Positions 57,695-64,000 of a stretch of DNA of 64,000 nucleotides are shown one piece after another. Source of the stretch: Pseudomonas brassicacearum. GTDB taxonomy: Bacteria > Pseudomonadota > Gammaproteobacteria > Pseudomonadales > Pseudomonadaceae. The notes below the pieces were generated by a model that saw only the letters and a list, made by a program, of their open reading frames with translations, was not told where the DNA came from and searched no databases. The number at the start of each line of letters is the position of its first letter. Positions within the stretch are counted from its first letter, which is position 1. The stretch covers positions 744,001 to 808,000 of the forward strand of contig NZ_MOBK01000006.1 in assembly GCF_003732265.1 (NCBI RefSeq), written 5' to 3'. The translations under genes were made by a program, and so were the position numbers.

Positions 57695-57720
57695 CCCGCT
57701 CACACTGCGGGCTTTTTTTC
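57695..57720 (+). terminator. Rho-independent terminator of hiuH
   Basis: GCCCGC-TCACACT-GCGGGC followed by seven T residues, 61 bases past the stop. Confidence 0.92.
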
Positions 57721-57753
57721 GTCTTGAGGGATGTGGTGTCCGGTCTAACGCCA

Positions 57754-57828
57754 TCGCGAGCAGGCTCACTCCCACAGGGGATTTGTGATCAATACAAAAC
57801 CAATGTGGGAGCGAGCCTGCTCGCGAAG
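57754..57828. repeat. REP pair, GTGGGAGC family (variant)
   Basis: TCGCGAGCAGGCTCACTCCC and GTGGGAGCGAGCCTGCTCGC enclose about 28 bases, between hiuH and the LysE-type gene. Confidence 0.9.
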
Positions 57829-57837
57829 CTTTTGCTT

Positions 57838-58464
57838 TTATCGGCTTAGAAGGGATGCAGCCCCGGCCCCACCAAACAACCCCGCACTGACCCGGTTAAA
57901 CCAGCTCTGCCCCTTGCCACTGCGCAGGTACCGCGCCGCACCATGCGCACCCAACCCATAAGCCAATTTGCACATCAGGTCGAGCACGGTCCAGGTTGCA
58001 ATCATCACCAGCAACTGCGGCAGGAATGGTTGTTCCGCACTCAAAAACTGCGGCAGGAAAGCGGCGAAAAACAGAATGTCTTTCGGATTGCTCGCACCCA
58101 GCACAAACGCCCGGCCGAACAGCGCACGAAAGCGTGGCACCGGCGCCGCCTGTGGCACTTCGGCGCCCATCGATGGCTGACGCGATTGTTGCCAGCTCTG
58201 CCAGGCGAGGTAGAACAGGTACAGCGCTCCCACGACTTTCAACGCGCTGAACAGCTGTTCCGACGCCAGCAGCAAGGCGCCCAGACCCAGCGCGGAAGCA
58301 CTGAGCAAGCAGATCGAAGCAATCACGCCCCCGAGAAACGCCGGGTAAGAACGGCGCAAACCGTAATTCAGACTGTTGCTGATCATCAGCAACGACAGGG
58401 GCCCCGGGATCAGGATCACCACCAGCGCAGCGCCGCTGAACAGCAGCCAGGTTTCCAGACTCAT
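57838..58464 (-). CDS. LysE/RhtB-family amino acid exporter
   Basis: This 208-residue inner-membrane protein starts at ATG 58464, with GGGAGG seven bases upstream; the frame above it has no ribosome binding site. The family block LVVILIPGPLSLLMISNSLNYGLRR (about 12-36) and GASNPKDILFFAAFLPQF (about 123-140) are intact and six helices are expected. Members export amino acids or similar compounds; the specific substrate is unknown. A terminator lies between it and the permease gene, so it is a separate unit. Confidence 0.92.
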   Translation of the reverse strand: MSLETWLLFSGAALVVILIPGPLSLLMISNSLNYGLRRSYPAFLGGVIASICLLSASALGLGALLLASEQLFSALKVVGALYLFYLAWQSWQQSRQPSMGAEVPQAAPVPRFRALFGRAFVLGASNPKDILFFAAFLPQFLSAEQPFLPQLLVMIATWTVLDLMCKLAYGLGAHGAARYLRSGKGQSWFNRVSAGLFGGAGAASLLSR

Positions 58465-58483
58465 CACTTTCCTCCCTTTGTGC

Positions 58484-58510
58484 AAAAGCCCCACCCGGCG
58501 GGGTGAGGCT
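58484..58510 (-). terminator. Rho-independent terminator of the purine permease gene
   Basis: On the minus strand AGCCTCACCC and GGGTGGGGCT form a hairpin with a four-base loop (CGCC) and one mismatch, followed by TTTT. It lies 34 bases after the permease stop. Confidence 0.75.
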
Positions 58511-58543
58511 GTTTTTAAACACTGTTTTTGAAACGTCGGCGGC

Positions 58544-59893
58544 TTACAGGAAAATGAACTTGGCGATGAAGATCGCGCAGAGCACCCACAAGCTGACCGA
58601 GATTTCCTTGTACTTGCCGGTGCCGGCCTTCAACGCCACGTAGGTGATGAAACCCAGCGCAATGCCGTCAGCGACGGAGAAGGTCAGCGGCATCATGATC
58701 GCGGTCACGATCGCCGGAATGCTGTCAGTCGCTTCGTCCCATTCGATGTGCTTCATACCGCCCATCATCAGCATCGCCACATAAATCAGCGCGCCGGCGG
58801 TGGCATAGGCGGGAATCATCCCGGCCAGTGGTGCGAAGAACATCGCCGCAATAAATAGCACACCGACGGTCACGGCGGTAAGACCTGTCCGACCACCCGC
58901 GGCAACACCCGCAGCACTTTCAACATAACTGGTGACCGGCGGAACACCGACGATCGCACCAAAGACGCTGGAAGCACTATCGGCTTTCATGGCGCGGGAG
59001 AGGTTTTCGATCCGTCCATCCGCGCCCACCAGGTTGGCACGCTGGGCCACGCCCATCAGGGTGCCGGCGGTGTCGAACATGTGCACGAAGAGGAACGCCA
59101 GGACCACGCTGATCATGCTGACGTTGAACACGCCGGCCAGGTTCATTGCCATCCAGGTCGGGGCCAGGCTCGGCGGGGCCGACATGATGCCCTCGTAATG
59201 CACCAGGCCCAGGCCCCAACCGGCCAGGGTCACGGTGATGATGCTGATGAGGATCGCGCCGAACACTTTGTGGTAGCTGAGGATGGCGATCATCAGGAAA
59301 CAGATGGCGGCGAGCAACGGGCCGGGTTCGCGCAGGGAGCCGAGCTTGATCAGGGTCGCCGGGCTATCGACGACGATGCCCGCAGTTTTCAGGCCGATCA
59401 GCCCCAGGAACAAACCGACGCCGGCGCCCATGGCGAAGCGCAGGCTCACTGGAATGCTGTTGAGCAGCCATTCACGAATCCTGGAAAAGGTCAGGATCAT
59501 GAACAACACACCGGAAACGAACACCGCACCGAGGGCGGTTTCCCAGTTGTAGCCCATGGTGCCGACCACGGTGTAGGTGAAGAAGGCGTTCAGGCCCATG
59601 CCCGGCGCCAGGCCGACCGGCCAGTTGGCGTACAGACCCATCAACAGGCAACCCAGTGCCGCCGCGATGCAGGTCGCCACAAACGCGGCGCCGTGATCGA
59701 TCCCGGCGTCGGCCATGATGTTGGGGTTGACGAAGATGATGTAAGCCATGGTGATGAAGGTTGTCAGACCGGCAATCAGCTCGGTCTTCACCGTGGTGCC
59801 ATGCAAGGTGAGTTTGAAGATGCGCTCAAGCAAGCCATTGCGTAACGGCGGCGAGAGTTCCAGCGTCGATGCTTCGGATTTGCGGCTTTCCAC
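58544..59893 (-). CDS. AzgA/PbuG-type guanine/hypoxanthine permease
   Basis: This 449-residue inner-membrane protein belongs to the NCS2-related AzgA group. Diagnostic parts are VKTELIAGLTTFITMAYIIFVNP (about 35-57), AAALGCLLMGLYANWPVGLAPGMGLNAFF and GVPPVTSYVESAAGVAAGGRTGLTAV (about 315-340), where the NPP-like TSYVESAAG block binds purine. It moves guanine, hypoxanthine or adenine with protons. A perfect TTGTATACAA palindrome lies 129 bases before the start, identical to that before puuE, so it probably belongs to the same regulon. Confidence 0.93.
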   Translation of the reverse strand: MESRKSEASTLELSPPLRNGLLERIFKLTLHGTTVKTELIAGLTTFITMAYIIFVNPNIMADAGIDHGAAFVATCIAAALGCLLMGLYANWPVGLAPGMGLNAFFTYTVVGTMGYNWETALGAVFVSGVLFMILTFSRIREWLLNSIPVSLRFAMGAGVGLFLGLIGLKTAGIVVDSPATLIKLGSLREPGPLLAAICFLMIAILSYHKVFGAILISIITVTLAGWGLGLVHYEGIMSAPPSLAPTWMAMNLAGVFNVSMISVVLAFLFVHMFDTAGTLMGVAQRANLVGADGRIENLSRAMKADSASSVFGAIVGVPPVTSYVESAAGVAAGGRTGLTAVTVGVLFIAAMFFAPLAGMIPAYATAGALIYVAMLMMGGMKHIEWDEATDSIPAIVTAIMMPLTFSVADGIALGFITYVALKAGTGKYKEISVSLWVLCAIFIAKFIFL

Positions 59894-60022
59894 AGCGAGT
59901 ACTCCTCAAGAGTTTTATTGTTATTTCCAGGACCGGACCCATGAGGGTGGCAGCGGACCTTTGAGGCACTTGCGAATTTGTTGACCGCTTGGTCAGGAAC
60001 TCGCACGAAGTGGATTATGCTT

Positions 60023-60032
60023 TTGTATACAA
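60023..60032. promoter_or_regulatory. TTGTATACAA operator before the purine permease
   Basis: A second perfect copy of the puuE site, located between the REP pair and the permease start, in AT-rich DNA (GGATTATGCTTTTGTATACAAAGAAAGCAAA), which probably holds the promoter as well. Confidence 0.7.
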
Positions 60033-60104
60033 AGAAAGCAAATAATGTTTTTGATTTTGTTTACGAAAAGTTTGGCGATAGGGATATATCGCCTGTGCGG
60101 ACGC

Positions 60105-60188
60105 CTTCGCGAGCAGGCTCGCTCCCACATTCGACCGCATTCCCCTGAAAGAACTCGGTCACCTGTGGGAGCGAGCCTGCTCGCGAAG
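60105..60188. repeat. REP pair, GTGGGAGC family (variant)
   Basis: CTTCGCGAGCAGGCTCGCTC and GAGCGAGCCTGCTCGCGAAG enclose about 40 bases. Confidence 0.9.
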
Positions 60189-60224
60189 GGGCCAGACCAG
60201 CCACCTGAGGGGGAGGGTAGAAAC

Positions 60225-60255
60225 AAATAAACCGGCGCAAGGGCCGGTTTATTTT
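60225..60255 (-). terminator. Hairpin after the glutaredoxin gene
   Basis: AAATAAACCGGC and GCCGGTTTATTT are perfect inverted copies, with A and T runs on both sides. It lies 45 bases past the glutaredoxin stop on the minus strand and could act both ways. Confidence 0.85.
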
Positions 60256-60299
60256 TGACGGGGATTGGTGGTGGCGTCAGTCAGCTGACCACAAAACCA

Positions 60300-60671
60300 T
60301 CAAGCAGCCGCAAACCGCTTATCCAGATAATCAATGATCACCTTGGACTCATACATCCAGGTGGTCTGGCCATTCTCTTCGATACGCAGGCACGGCACCT
60401 TGATCTTGCCACCTTGCTCCAGCAAGGTCTGGCGATCCTGTTCGTTGTTCTTCGCATCACGCAGCGCCACCGGCACATTCAGGCGGCGCAGGCTGCGGCG
60501 GGTTTTCACGCAGAACGGGCAGGCGTGGAATTGATACAGGGTCAGGTCCTTGGCAGCGGTGTTGACCTTGGCCTGCACCTCGGCTGGGCGTTGCTTCTTG
60601 CCGGGACGGGTAATGAAGTCAATGAAGATGATCAGTTGGCCAAGGCCGACACGAAGCGCTTTTACGAACAC
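60300..60671 (-). CDS. Glutaredoxin-domain protein
   Basis: This 123-residue protein has an N-terminal extension with a short hydrophobic part (LGQLIIFIDFITRPGKKQRP, about 10-29) and then a glutaredoxin domain with the active-site motif ACPFCVKTRR (Cys near 51 and 54). KVPCLRIEENGQTTWMYES supplies the cis-Pro and the glutathione-binding residues. The hydrophobic start could make it a membrane-attached thiol reductase. It follows folE by 104 bases, with a terminator in between. Confidence 0.9.
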   Translation of the reverse strand: MFVKALRVGLGQLIIFIDFITRPGKKQRPAEVQAKVNTAAKDLTLYQFHACPFCVKTRRSLRRLNVPVALRDAKNNEQDRQTLLEQGGKIKVPCLRIEENGQTTWMYESKVIIDYLDKRFAAA

Positions 60672-60736
60672 GTTGAAAGCCTCACAGTGCGAATGAAGAA
60701 GGGCGCGCAGCTTACCTGATTTTTTGCAGACGAAAA

Positions 60737-60761
60737 AAAACCGGCGATGAATGCCGGTTTT
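60737..60761 (-). terminator. Rho-independent terminator of folE
   Basis: AAAACCGGC and GCCGGTTTT are inverted copies with a seven-base loop and an eight-A run on the plus strand, read as T in the folE transcript. Confidence 0.88.
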
Positions 60762-60775
60762 CTTCGTGCCGCACG

Positions 60776-61321
60776 TTACTTGATCAGGCTGAGAAACTCG
60801 CTGCGAGTCGCCGCGTTTTCGCGGAACTCACCCAGCATCACCGACGTGATCATCGACGAATTCTGTTTCTCCACACCGCGCATCATCATGCACATGTGCT
60901 TGGCCTCGATCACTACCGCAACGCCCAGGGCGCCGGTGACTTGCTGGACCGCATCGGCGATCTGGCGGCTGAGGTTTTCCTGGATCTGCAGGCGGCGAGC
61001 ATACATGTCGACGATGCGCGCCACTTTCGACAGGCCTAATACTTTGCCGCTCGGGATGTAAGCGACGTGTGCCTTGCCGATGAACGGCAGCAGGTGGTGT
61101 TCGCACAACGAGTACAGCTCGATGTCCTTGACCAGCACCATTTCGCTGTTGTCAGAGCTGAACAAGGCACCGTTGGTGACTTCTTCCAATGTCTGTTCAT
61201 AGCCGCGGCAAAGGTACTGCATGGCTTTGGCGGCACGTTTTGGCGTGTCGAGCAGGCCCTCGCGGGAGACGTCCTCGCCCAGTTGGCCGAGAATCGCGGT
61301 GTAATTCTGTTCCAGGGACAT
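60776..61321 (-). CDS. folE: GTP cyclohydrolase I (FolE)
   Basis: This 181-residue enzyme makes 7,8-dihydroneopterin triphosphate, first step of tetrahydrofolate synthesis. ATG 61321 ([17 protein letters not shown]) follows AGGT; the upstream frame is rejected. Zinc ligands are visible in [12 protein letters not shown] (Cys and His) and KHMCMMMRG (Cys), and [13 protein letters not shown] and [12 protein letters not shown] are typical. Pseudomonads can carry more than one FolE, and this copy has the short N-terminus seen in type IA enzymes. Confidence 0.96.
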   Translation of the reverse strand: MSLEQNYTAILGQLGEDVSREGLLDTPKRAAKAMQYLCRGYEQTLEEVTNGALFSSDNSEMVLVKDIELYSLCEHHLLPFIGKAHVAYIPSGKVLGLSKVARIVDMYARRLQIQENLSRQIADAVQQVTGALGVAVVIEAKHMCMMMRGVEKQNSSMITSVMLGEFRENAATRSEFLSLIK

Positions 61322-61398
61322 GAAACTACCTGTGGGGATTTTCGCAAAGGGCAAGGGTACGGTGGCAAACACGGCGCTGCAAGCATGACGCGACAGCT

Positions 61399-61956
61399 TT
61401 ACTCGTCGCGACCTTCCATCATGGTGCGTTTGAGCATCACATAAACCGCTCCGGCGCCGCCATGTTTAGCCTGGCACGAGGTGAAGCCGAGCACCTGTGA
61501 ATGCTGGCGCAACCACGTATTGACGTGACTCTTGATCATCGGCCGCTTGCCGTCCAGACGCACGGCTTTGCCGTGGGTGACGCGCACGCAGCGAATTTCG
61601 AACTTGGTGGCTTCGGCCAGGAAAGCCCAGAGAGTTTCCCGAGCCTTTTCCACGCTCATGCCGTGCAGGTCGAGGCTGCCCTCGAACGGAATCTGCCCGA
61701 TCTTGAGTTTGCGCATCTGGCTTTCCTGGACGCCGTCACGGGCCCACATCAACTCGTCTTCCGGACCGACATCGATGACGAACTGATCGGACAGCCCATC
61801 CACGGTCGTGGCATCGGTACGAATGGTTGCGGCTTGACGCAGCTTGGCGATTTGCGCGCGGTCGGCCTTGGGTTTGCCGGTTTCGGCGCGATCGTGCTTG
61901 ATCGGCTTGACGCCTTGGATCGCACTTTTGAACAGGGAAAAATCGTCGTCTTGCAT
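61399..61956 (-). CDS. Smr-domain protein (SmrA/DUF-type)
   Basis: This 185-residue protein starts at ATG 61956, with GGAGG seven bases upstream. The N-terminal half (about 1-95) is charged and includes [20 protein letters not shown]. The C-terminal half is the Smr domain with [19 protein letters not shown] (LDLHG), RVTHGKAV (THGKG-like) and [20 protein letters not shown]. Smr proteins are nucleases acting on DNA or stalled-ribosome mRNA. The mapping of LDLHG, HGK and the tail motifs is intact. It lies 77 bases before folE, on the same strand, without a visible terminator between. Confidence 0.93.
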   Translation of the reverse strand: MQDDDFSLFKSAIQGVKPIKHDRAETGKPKADRAQIAKLRQAATIRTDATTVDGLSDQFVIDVGPEDELMWARDGVQESQMRKLKIGQIPFEGSLDLHGMSVEKARETLWAFLAEATKFEIRCVRVTHGKAVRLDGKRPMIKSHVNTWLRQHSQVLGFTSCQAKHGGAGAVYVMLKRTMMEGRDE

Positions 61957-62014
61957 GTCAGCCTCCGCGAAGGTCGGCCAGTTTACCCAAGTCGAGGCGC
62001 TATCCATAACAATT

Positions 62015-62038
62015 GAGGCCCGGCAAATGCCAGGCCTC
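62015..62038 (-). other. Inverted repeat after the small membrane protein gene
   Basis: GAGGCCCGGC and GCCAGGCCTC pair with one mismatch around a four-base loop, directly after the minus-strand stop at 62042. No T run, so its termination value is uncertain. Confidence 0.5.
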
Positions 62039-62041
62039 GGT

Positions 62042-62362
62042 TCAATCGTGTTTTTTCATCAGGTGCGGGGACATGTTCAGCTCACGCGACTGACGCGAAC
62101 GGCGCCGGCAGCGACGCCACAGCCACACACCGAGGTACAGCACGAACAGGCCGACCGCCAGGACCACCGCCGCACCGGTGCGGCTGGTGTTCAGTTCGCC
62201 CAGCGCGGGGACGTGGCCAAACAGGCTGGCGGCAGCGGCCATGGCGAGCAATACACCGCACGTTGCCAGCAGCGCGGCAAACGCCGCGCCAATACGAAAA
62301 CGCCAGTTGCGTTGGCCTTTGGGCCGCAAGCGGCGAGCGTCAAAACCATCGGATAACTTCAT
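62042..62362 (-). CDS. Hypothetical two-helix membrane protein
   Basis: This 106-residue protein starts at ATG 62362, after GAGGAAGG. It has a basic N-terminus (DARRLRPKGQRNWRFR), two hydrophobic segments (about 24-50 IGAAFAALLATCGVLLAMAAAASLF and about 63-82 GAAVVLAVGLFVLYLGVWLW) and a very basic tail (RRCRRRSRQSRELNMSPHLMKKHD). No family is recognised. The topology predicts both ends in the cytoplasm. It is followed by an inverted repeat before the Smr gene. Confidence 0.8.
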   Translation of the reverse strand: MKLSDGFDARRLRPKGQRNWRFRIGAAFAALLATCGVLLAMAAAASLFGHVPALGELNTSRTGAAVVLAVGLFVLYLGVWLWRRCRRRSRQSRELNMSPHLMKKHD

Positions 62363-62493
62363 TCCGACCTTCCTCAATGGGTATCGGCCCTTCGACCGGG
62401 AGTTGACCGGGATGTTCCTGAGGCTAAGACAATTGCGGCAAACGAGAGGCTTTTGCAGATGAGCGGCGCTATTGGCCGCTCATCGTGGGCCGA

Positions 62494-63084
62494 TCAAATC
62501 AGATCGTGAGTGAGCGCGAGGGTGGCGAAATTGTCCGCCATGATCGCCATTTCGGTCTGCTGAACGTGCTCGGCACTCAGTACGCCGCCCTTGTAAGGCA
62601 AGTCGCGCGTGGCGCAGGCGTCTTCCACCAGCGTGCAACGGAAACCCAGGTTCTTTGCGGCACGCACCGTGGTGCTGACGCTGGAATGGCTCATGAAACC
62701 GCAGACGATCAGGTCAAGGGCGCCGAGGTCTTCCAGTCGTTTGGCCAGTTCGGTGCCGTGGAAAGCACTCGGCAGCAATTTACCGAGGATGGTTTCGTCG
62801 GCCTGTGGCTCAAGGCCGGGGATGAACTCACCGCGCTCGCCTTGTGGGTCGAACAGCCCGCCGACCGTACCGAGGTGGCGTACATGCACGATGGGGCGGC
62901 CGGCCGCGCGGGCAGCCGCCAGCAATTGCTTGATGTTCGCGACGGCAGCGTCCATGCCGCTCAGGGCCAGCGGACCGCTGAGGTATTCCTTCTGGGCATC
63001 GATGATGACAAGGGTCGCATGGCTCAGATTGGCTGCTGCGTAACCGCGGCCGCTGAGTTGAAACATCGTTTTTGGAACGGACAT
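62494..63084 (-). CDS. Isochorismatase-fold hydrolase lacking the catalytic Cys
   Basis: This 196-residue protein starts at ATG 63084 with AAGGAG upstream. The fold is clear: LVIIDAQKEYLSG (catalytic Asp near 26), the Lys in ILGKLLPSAF, and GALDLIVCGFMSHSSVSTTVRAAKNLG, where amidases have MTHMCVSTT. The nucleophilic Cys is replaced by Ser (SHSSVSTT). The enzyme is therefore unlikely to be a normal cysteine amidase; it may be an isochorismatase-like vinyl ether hydrolase, use Ser weakly, or be regulatory. No partner gene is visible. It is divergent from prmB. Confidence 0.9.
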   Translation of the reverse strand: MSVPKTMFQLSGRGYAAANLSHATLVIIDAQKEYLSGPLALSGMDAAVANIKQLLAAARAAGRPIVHVRHLGTVGGLFDPQGERGEFIPGLEPQADETILGKLLPSAFHGTELAKRLEDLGALDLIVCGFMSHSSVSTTVRAAKNLGFRCTLVEDACATRDLPYKGGVLSAEHVQQTEMAIMADNFATLALTHDLI

Positions 63085-63323
63085 TCTGGGGCTCCTTGGA
63101 GTGGGGCTTTTGCGACATTGTCCTCTGGCTGAGCGGTTCTGTGAATCGCTACTATCGTAGGCGCCGTCATTACTGGCTCGCAGCCTTGTCAAGTCAGCGG
63201 ATTTGTTCAATAGCCAGCGGCAAAAAGGGATAGGTCCTACATCTGGTCCGGTGTTTTTCCTGCGTCGTCGTGGCGCGTTTTGGCTGTTAGAATCGCCAGT
63301 CGTTTTTTCTGGAGTTTGCCGCC

Positions 63324-64000
63324 GTGATCACTTCCCGCCTTCGTACCCTGCGTGACCACATCCGTTGGGCCGTCAGCCGCTTCCATGGGGAGGATCTGTT
63401 TTTCGGGCATGGGACCGACAACGCCTGGGACGAAGCCCGTCAACTGGTGTTGGGTGCCTTGCACTTGCCGTGGGAAATCGCCGACAGCTACCTCGACTGC
63501 GCGCTGGAAGACGATGAGCTGGTCAAATTGCAACGCATGCTCAAGCGCCGCATCGAAGAACGCATTCCGACCGCTTACCTGTTGGGCGAAGCGTGGTTCT
63601 GCGGCATGTCCTTCATCGTCGACGAACGTGTGCTGATCCCGCGTTCACCGATTGGCGAGCTGATCGAAAAACGCTTCGAGCCGTGGTTGGGTGCCGAGCC
63701 TGCGCGCATTCTCGACCTGTGCACCGGTTCCGGTTGCATCGGTATCGCCTGCGCCTACGAGTTCCAGAACGCCGAAGTGGTGCTGGCGGATTTGTCGTTC
63801 GAAGCGCTGGAAGTGGCCAATCAGAACATCGAGCGTCACGGTGTCGATGAGCGCGTGTACACGGTTCAGGGCGATGGCTTTGATGGTTTGCCGGGTCAAC
63901 GTTTCGACCTGATCGTGTCGAACCCGCCCTACGTCGACGCGGAAGATTTCGCCGATATGCCGGACGAGTATCAGCACGAACCGGAGCTGGGCCTGGCGTG
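63324..64000 (+). CDS. prmB: Ribosomal protein L3 glutamine methyltransferase, 5' part
   Basis: The gene starts at GTG 63324, about nine bases after GGAG, and runs off the window after about 225 of some 300 residues. PrmB methylates Gln 150 of ribosomal protein L3. The N-terminal helical domain ([19 protein letters not shown] to [11 protein letters not shown]) leads to the SAM-binding domain with [17 protein letters not shown] (motif I) and the catalytic [10 protein letters not shown] with the NPPY tetrad. The [14 protein letters not shown] block is normal. The [20 protein letters not shown] start separates it from PrmC. Confidence 0.95.
   Translation, partial: MITSRLRTLRDHIRWAVSRFHGEDLFFGHGTDNAWDEARQLVLGALHLPWEIADSYLDCALEDDELVKLQRMLKRRIEERIPTAYLLGEAWFCGMSFIVDERVLIPRSPIGELIEKRFEPWLGAEPARILDLCTGSGCIGIACAYEFQNAEVVLADLSFEALEVANQNIERHGVDERVYTVQGDGFDGLPGQRFDLIVSNPPYVDAEDFADMPDEYQHEPELGLA

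Overview
The window is chromosomal DNA of a Pseudomonas from the P. fluorescens lineage. This is inferred from the high GC content, the dense gene packing, the families present (MxtR/CrbS-type sensor kinase, PuuD-type urate oxidase, ApeB, RdgC, HtrB beside minCDE) and sixteen REP-pair elements in the gaps. Gene order from the sensor kinase to the patatin gene resembles what I remember of the P. aeruginosa core genome, read in the opposite sense. I see no insertion sequence, prophage, CRISPR array or clearly broken gene. Both ends are cut: cobS at the left and prmB at the right.

Layout. 1-5.5 kb: cobS end, a MarR/MFS pair with matching operators, a glutathione peroxidase and a FadL-like porin. 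5.5-6.4 kb: a gene-poor stretch. 6.4-20.2 kb: a Sel1-like protein, rmuC, the sensor kinase mxtR, a divergent TetR/MFS pair separated by a long hairpin, a TDT transporter, an MFS-acyltransferase fusion, sugE under a guanidine-II riboswitch, a BASS transporter and rdgC. 20.3-22.4 kb: a duplicated tRNA-Val/tRNA-Asp block followed by an unfamiliar protein with two degenerate JAB-like domains. 22.4-28.4 kb: a membrane catalase/di-haem cytochrome pair, an FKBP lipoprotein, a DUF1232 protein and a coupled HTH/unknown/Sel1 trio. 28.4-40.1 kb: an EAL-CBS-GGDEF protein, the Prc protease, a quinone oxidoreductase and an ABC importer with two phosphatase-type hydrolases and a GntR regulator. 40.2-49.4 kb: an MscS channel, apeB, rluA, minEDC, htrB and a patatin lipase. 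49.4-60 kb: a purine locus. 60.3-64 kb: glutaredoxin, folE, an Smr protein, a cysteine-hydrolase-like protein and prmB.

How the genes work together. The purine locus covers nucleoside passage through the outer membrane (Tsx-like), purine permeases of two types, and every step from urate to glyoxylate plus urea: PuuD, HiuH, UraD, PuuE, allantoicase and ureidoglycolate lyase. A 10-bp palindrome, TTGTATACAA, lies before puuE, before the guanine permease and, with one change, before hiuH, which suggests one GntR-type repressor. The ABC cluster encodes a periplasmic binding protein, two permeases, an ATPase, an alkaline-phosphatase-fold hydrolase and a HAD phosphatase, and looks like uptake and breakdown of an organophosphorus compound; two TGGTCTAG-type sites sit before the binding protein and the GntR gene.

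The best candidates for something not well described are the tandem JAB-like protein beside the tRNA block, the marR gene that appears to make a leaderless mRNA with its operator abutting the start codon, the 17-bp hairpin holding the ribosome binding site of an MFS gene, and two tiny membrane-protein genes.
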